Shown piece by piece: positions 61,174-64,000 of a stretch of DNA of 64,000 nucleotides. Both the position numbers and the translations under genes were made by a program. The stretch covers positions 1-64,000 of the forward strand of contig JBBQJP010000013.1 in NCBI GenBank assembly GCA_038326025.1. The letters run 5' to 3'. The notes beneath the pieces were generated by a model. That model ran no database searches. It was not told the DNA's origin and saw only the letters and a list, made by a program, of their open reading frames with translations. Each line of letters begins with the position of its first letter. Within the stretch, counting starts at the first letter, position 1. Source of the stretch: CAISIP01 sp038326025. GTDB taxonomy: Bacteria > Pseudomonadota > Gammaproteobacteria > Burkholderiales > Burkholderiaceae_C.

Positions 61174-62571
61174 GTGAATGCAACCGCACGCTTGTTGCGA
61201 TCCCACCGCCCCGGTGATGAACCGCTGCGCGTATTGTCTGCATCCGGCCAGCTGGGTTACGGCATTCCCGAGGAATCCTTTCGCCGTGGCATGGCGCGCG
61301 ACCCCCATGTCATCGGCTGCGACATGGGTTCGATCGACCCGGGCCCGTATTACCTGGGCGCCGGCGTCATGGCCGCGCCCGAGTCCATGGTCGAACGTGA
61401 CCTCGAACTGGTCCTGTGCGCTGCGCGCGAGGCCGACGTTCCGCTGATCATCGGCAGTGCGGGCACGGCGGGCGCTGGCGTGCATCTGGATGCGACGCTG
61501 GCGATCGTAAGGCGCATCGTCGCGCGACGCGGCCTGCGCCTGCGCCTGGTGACGATTCGCAGTGACATTGCAGCCGCGCAGGTGGTTGCGGCGCAGCAGG
61601 CGGGCCGGCTCGATCCGATGGGTGCCATCGACCTGCCGTCACCCGATGCCATCGAGGCCTGCAGCCATATCGTCGGCCAGTGCGGCATGGAAAGCTTCGA
61701 GCGCGCCATGGCGCTGGACCCGGATGTCGTGATTGCCGGGCGCGCCTGTGATACCGCGATATTTGCGACGCTGCCGGCCATGCTCGGTTATCCGGCCGGC
61801 CTGTGCCTGCACATGGCCAAGATCATCGAATGCACCTCCTTGTGTTGCCGCCCCGGTGGACGCGACGCGATGCTGGCCGAGTTGACGCCGGCGTTTTTCA
61901 CGCTCGAGAGCATGAATCCTCAGGCGCATGCCACGCCGGCCTCGGTCGCTGCCCACGCCTTGTATGAACAGGCCGATCCGCTGCAGGTCGAGGAGCCAGG
62001 CGGCAGCCTGATGTTGCACGACGCCTGGTACGAGGCACTGGATACACATCGCACGCGTGTCGGTGGTGCCCGGTTCGTGCCACGCGACAAGCCGAGCCTG
62101 AAGATCGAGGGCGCCAGCTGGCTGGGTGAACGTGTGGTGTTGCTGGCCGGTATTGCCGACCCGGTGTTGCTGCGCGTTTTGCCGCAGGTCCTGTCGGATG
62201 TCGAGTCGCGCGTACGAACCCTGGTTCCGGGTGACTGGCAGCTGTTTCCCCATATCTACGGGCGGGGCGCCATAAGGCCGCTGGCGCCCGCGCTGCAGGC
62301 GACACACGAGGCAGGTCTGGTGCTCGAATTCATCGCGCCGCAAGCAGCGCTGGCGCGCACCGCGGCCGGTGTTTTCAAGCAGAACCTGCTGCACCATGCT
62401 TATCCGGGCCGGATCGCGACAGGTGGCAATCTGGCGTTTGCGTTCACGCCCAGCGAAATCGATGCGCAGTCGGCTTATCGCTTCGTGCTCTACCACGTGA
62501 TGCGCGACGCGCCATTGGATATGCTCTTCCCGGTAACGGCGACCGACCTGGATGGCCGAACCCTGCATTGA
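61174..62571 (+). CDS. AtuA-like (DUF1446) acyclic terpene utilisation family protein
   Basis: A 465-residue protein with DUF1446 hallmarks: LRVLSASGQLGYGIPEESF, IGCDMGSIDPGPYYLGAG, LIIGSAGTAGAGVHLDATL, VIAGRACDTAIFATLPAM, MAKIIECTSLCCRPGGRDAM. AtuA is required for citronellol/geraniol breakdown in Pseudomonas but its reaction is not established; many homologues lie in unrelated carboxylic acid clusters, as here. The GTG at 61174 has the strong site GGAGG; a longer frame upstream overlaps DUF4387 in another frame and is not used. Confidence 0.87.
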   Translation: MNATARLLRSHRPGDEPLRVLSASGQLGYGIPEESFRRGMARDPHVIGCDMGSIDPGPYYLGAGVMAAPESMVERDLELVLCAAREADVPLIIGSAGTAGAGVHLDATLAIVRRIVARRGLRLRLVTIRSDIAAAQVVAAQQAGRLDPMGAIDLPSPDAIEACSHIVGQCGMESFERAMALDPDVVIAGRACDTAIFATLPAMLGYPAGLCLHMAKIIECTSLCCRPGGRDAMLAELTPAFFTLESMNPQAHATPASVAAHALYEQADPLQVEEPGGSLMLHDAWYEALDTHRTRVGGARFVPRDKPSLKIEGASWLGERVVLLAGIADPVLLRVLPQVLSDVESRVRTLVPGDWQLFPHIYGRGAIRPLAPALQATHEAGLVLEFIAPQAALARTAAGVFKQNLLHHAYPGRIATGGNLAFAFTPSEIDAQSAYRFVLYHVMRDAPLDMLFPVTATDLDGRTLH

Positions 62572-62580
62572 AGACCCACC

Positions 62581-63375
62581 ATGGCCACCGTTTTACCCCT
62601 TCCCAAGTACCACCAGATCTACCTGGTGCTGCGCGAACAACTGCATGAAGGGCGATTTGCCCAGGGACTGCCGTCCGAAATGGAGTTGAGCAAGGAGTTC
62701 GGCGCCGGACGCGTCACCGTGCGCCGGGCGCTCGAACAATTGTCCAACGAAGGCCTGATCACCCGCCGCGCCGGACGCGGAACCCATCCGGCGCCGGTTG
62801 AAGCAGTCCCGCCCGGTGGTGGCGCCCAGGGCGTGCGGCGACGCGGTAAAAAAGGCATGAGCGGACTGCTGGAGAACATTGTCAGCATGAGCCTGCGCAC
62901 CTCGGTGAAGGTGATCGAGGTGCGCACCATCCACGCCTCGCACAGCGTGGCCGACGCTTTGCAGATACCGTTCGGTTCCCTGGTGCAGAAGGCGGTGCGC
63001 AGGCGCAGCTCCAAGCTCGGCCCGGTGTCCCATATCACCACCTATGTGCCCGACGAACTGGCGCAGCGTTTCGGACGCAAGGATCTGCTGCGCAAACCGA
63101 TCCTGCGTTTGATCGAGGAATCGGGTGTCGAAATGGGGCGTGCACATCAGACGGTGTCGGCACGACAGGCGGATGGCGCGGTCGCCCGCGAACTGGAGGT
63201 GGCCGTCGGCACGGCCTTGTTGGCGGTGAACCGCATCGTGTTCGATGTGAACGATCGGCCGGTGCAATGGTTGCACGGGCTGTATAGACCGGACCGATAC
63301 GAATACCAGATGGATGTGACGCAAGTCGGCAGTGTCGACGCGCGTATTTCGGTCAAGGAGAGCCTGTCGGAATGA
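62581..63375 (+). CDS. GntR/HutC-family regulator (UTRA domain)
   Basis: A 264-residue regulator. The winged helix (KYHQIYLVLREQLHEGRFAQ, LSKEFGAGRVTVRRALEQL, GLITRRAGRGTHPAP) is followed by a UTRA ligand domain (SVADALQIPFGSLVQKAVRR, GPVSHITTYVPDELAQRF, WLHGLYRPDRYEYQMDV). It lies within the ABC/AtuA unit, ten bases after the AtuA gene. It is the best candidate in the window for the palindromes at 44277 and 55369, though these do not look like the classical HutC consensus. Confidence 0.9.
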   Translation: MATVLPLPKYHQIYLVLREQLHEGRFAQGLPSEMELSKEFGAGRVTVRRALEQLSNEGLITRRAGRGTHPAPVEAVPPGGGAQGVRRRGKKGMSGLLENIVSMSLRTSVKVIEVRTIHASHSVADALQIPFGSLVQKAVRRRSSKLGPVSHITTYVPDELAQRFGRKDLLRKPILRLIEESGVEMGRAHQTVSARQADGAVARELEVAVGTALLAVNRIVFDVNDRPVQWLHGLYRPDRYEYQMDVTQVGSVDARISVKESLSE

Positions 63376-63421
63376 ATGAATACCACGCGCATCCGCGCGC
63401 CGATGAATCCTCGAGGATGTC

Positions 63422-64000
63422 ATGATGCAAGCACAAGCCCCCCCGCGCACACTGGCGCAAAAACTGATCGCCCGGGCCGCCGGGCGGCCCCACGTCGACC
63501 TCGGCGAGATCGTCAACTGCAAGGTCGACCTGGCCATGTTCCACGACTCGTCAGGGCCGCGTCGCCTCAAGCCAATGCTAGAGGAACTGGGCGCGACAAT
63601 CTGGGACAAGTCCAAAGTGGTGCTGGTGATGGACCACTACGTGCCCGAACAGGACGACGAGTCCCGACGTATCGTGCGTATCGCACGCGACTGGGCGCGC
63701 GAGCAGGATCTGCCACATGTCTACGACAGCATCGGCATCTGCCATGTGGTCCTGCCGCAGAAGGGGCATATCCGACCGGGCATGTTCTGTGTCGGCGGCG
63801 ACTCGCATTCGCCCACCGGCGGCGCCTTTGGTGCCTACATGTTCGGCATCGGTGCCACCGAGATGCTCGGTGTTGTCGTCACCGGCCAATTGTGGGTGCG
63901 CGTGCCGCAGACGCTGCGCATGGTGTGGAACAACCGACTCCCGGACGGACTCACCGCCAAGGACATGGTGCTGCACATGGTCGGGCGTTTCGGTATGAAT
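63422..64000 (+). CDS. Aconitase/isopropylmalate dehydratase large subunit, N-terminal part
   Basis: 193 codons run off the window edge. The start QAQAPPRTLAQKLIARAAGR is followed by VNCKVDLAMFHDSSGP, VVLVMDHYVPEQDDESRRI, VGGDSHSPTGGAFGAYMFGIGATEM, the LeuC/aconitase domain 1 pattern (the DxxxxHDS/T and GDSHT-like segments). Such enzymes use a 4Fe-4S cluster to move a hydroxyl on a di- or tricarboxylate. It is probably not housekeeping LeuC, since leuD/leuB are not in sight on this side and the context is catabolic. ATG at 63422 or 63425. Confidence 0.85.
   Translation, partial: MMQAQAPPRTLAQKLIARAAGRPHVDLGEIVNCKVDLAMFHDSSGPRRLKPMLEELGATIWDKSKVVLVMDHYVPEQDDESRRIVRIARDWAREQDLPHVYDSIGICHVVLPQKGHIRPGMFCVGGDSHSPTGGAFGAYMFGIGATEMLGVVVTGQLWVRVPQTLRMVWNNRLPDGLTAKDMVLHMVGRFGMN

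Noticed and set aside
1..64000. Search for CRISPR arrays, insertion sequences, tRNA and rRNA genes, phage attachment sites
   Set aside because: No regularly spaced direct repeats, transposase-like frames, tRNA cloverleaf-type segments or rRNA sequence noticed on reading; no island boundaries visible.

Overview
The window is a high-GC, gene-dense bacterial chromosome segment. It most likely comes from a betaproteobacterium of the order Burkholderiales. The grounds are a Bug/TctC-type extracytoplasmic receptor, an ArgP/LysE pair, an Lrp-linked AceE-like E1 enzyme, CBS-DUF294 proteins, DUF1328 and DUF883 stress genes, Tat-exported ABC receptors, and the uniform base composition. I see no rRNA, tRNA, CRISPR, insertion sequence or phage genes. 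The taxonomic call is inference from gene content.

Layout. 1-9.5 kb: dodecin tail, a possibly decayed stretch, a ketopantoate reductase family gene, an AceE/MdeB-type 2-oxoacid dehydrogenase E1 divergent from an Lrp/AsnC regulator, a GST, an acyl-CoA dehydrogenase, a DUF3157-like protein, a methyltransferase and a CBS protein. 9.6-16.1 kb: a cNMP/CBS/DUF294 protein, then a three-gene acyl-CoA carboxylase operon of methylcrotonyl/geranyl-CoA type (enoyl-CoA hydratase, carboxyltransferase, biotin carboxylase). 16.3-23.6 kb: a keto-deoxy-sugar-acid dehydratase-like protein, an ECF-like sigma factor, an OmpR/EnvZ-type two-component pair, a GAF-PAS-GGDEF diguanylate cyclase, and a decayed copy of the kinase 3' end. 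23.6-26.4 kb: a 779-residue protein joining a fatty-acid-hydroxylase-type domain, an exosortase and an EpsI-like domain, preceded by a 72-residue protein whose C-terminus has the shape of an exosortase sorting signal. 26.8-36.6 kb: metallophosphoesterase, short SDR, ArgP-LysE pair, a class IV aminotransferase-fold protein without the PLP lysine, a GntR-led polar amino acid ABC operon and a TctC receptor. 36.7-44.1 kb: DUF547 protein, VTT-FAD oxidoreductase, DUF3047 protein, acylphosphatase, BON lipoprotein, phospholipase D lipoprotein and small envelope/stress proteins.

44.4-64.0 kb is the most unusual region. Two transcription units share a nearly identical 22-26 bp palindrome in their promoters. 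The first (44.4-50.5 kb, ending in a Rho-independent terminator) encodes two isochorismatase-like amidases, three PuuE-like polysaccharide-deacetylase-family proteins, an Asp/Glu-racemase-fold protein and a SnoaL protein, with a tautomerase-SnoaL fusion gene on the opposite strand in the middle. The second (55.4-64 kb) encodes a complete branched-chain-type ABC importer, an SDR, DUF4387 and AtuA/DUF1446 proteins, a UTRA-type GntR regulator and the start of an aconitase-family dehydratase. A fourth deacetylase paralogue and a MmgE/PrpD protein are divergent from it. A SulP transporter and a universal stress protein lie between.

Taken together this reads as an uptake-plus-catabolism locus. PuuE-type enzymes and isochorismatase-type amidases are known to open cyclic amides and remove carbamoyl or amide groups. 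The racemase-fold, MmgE/PrpD, aconitase and SDR proteins would process the resulting carboxylic acid. The substrate is not evident from sequence. The pathway reading is inference; the gene content, operon coupling and shared operator are directly visible.
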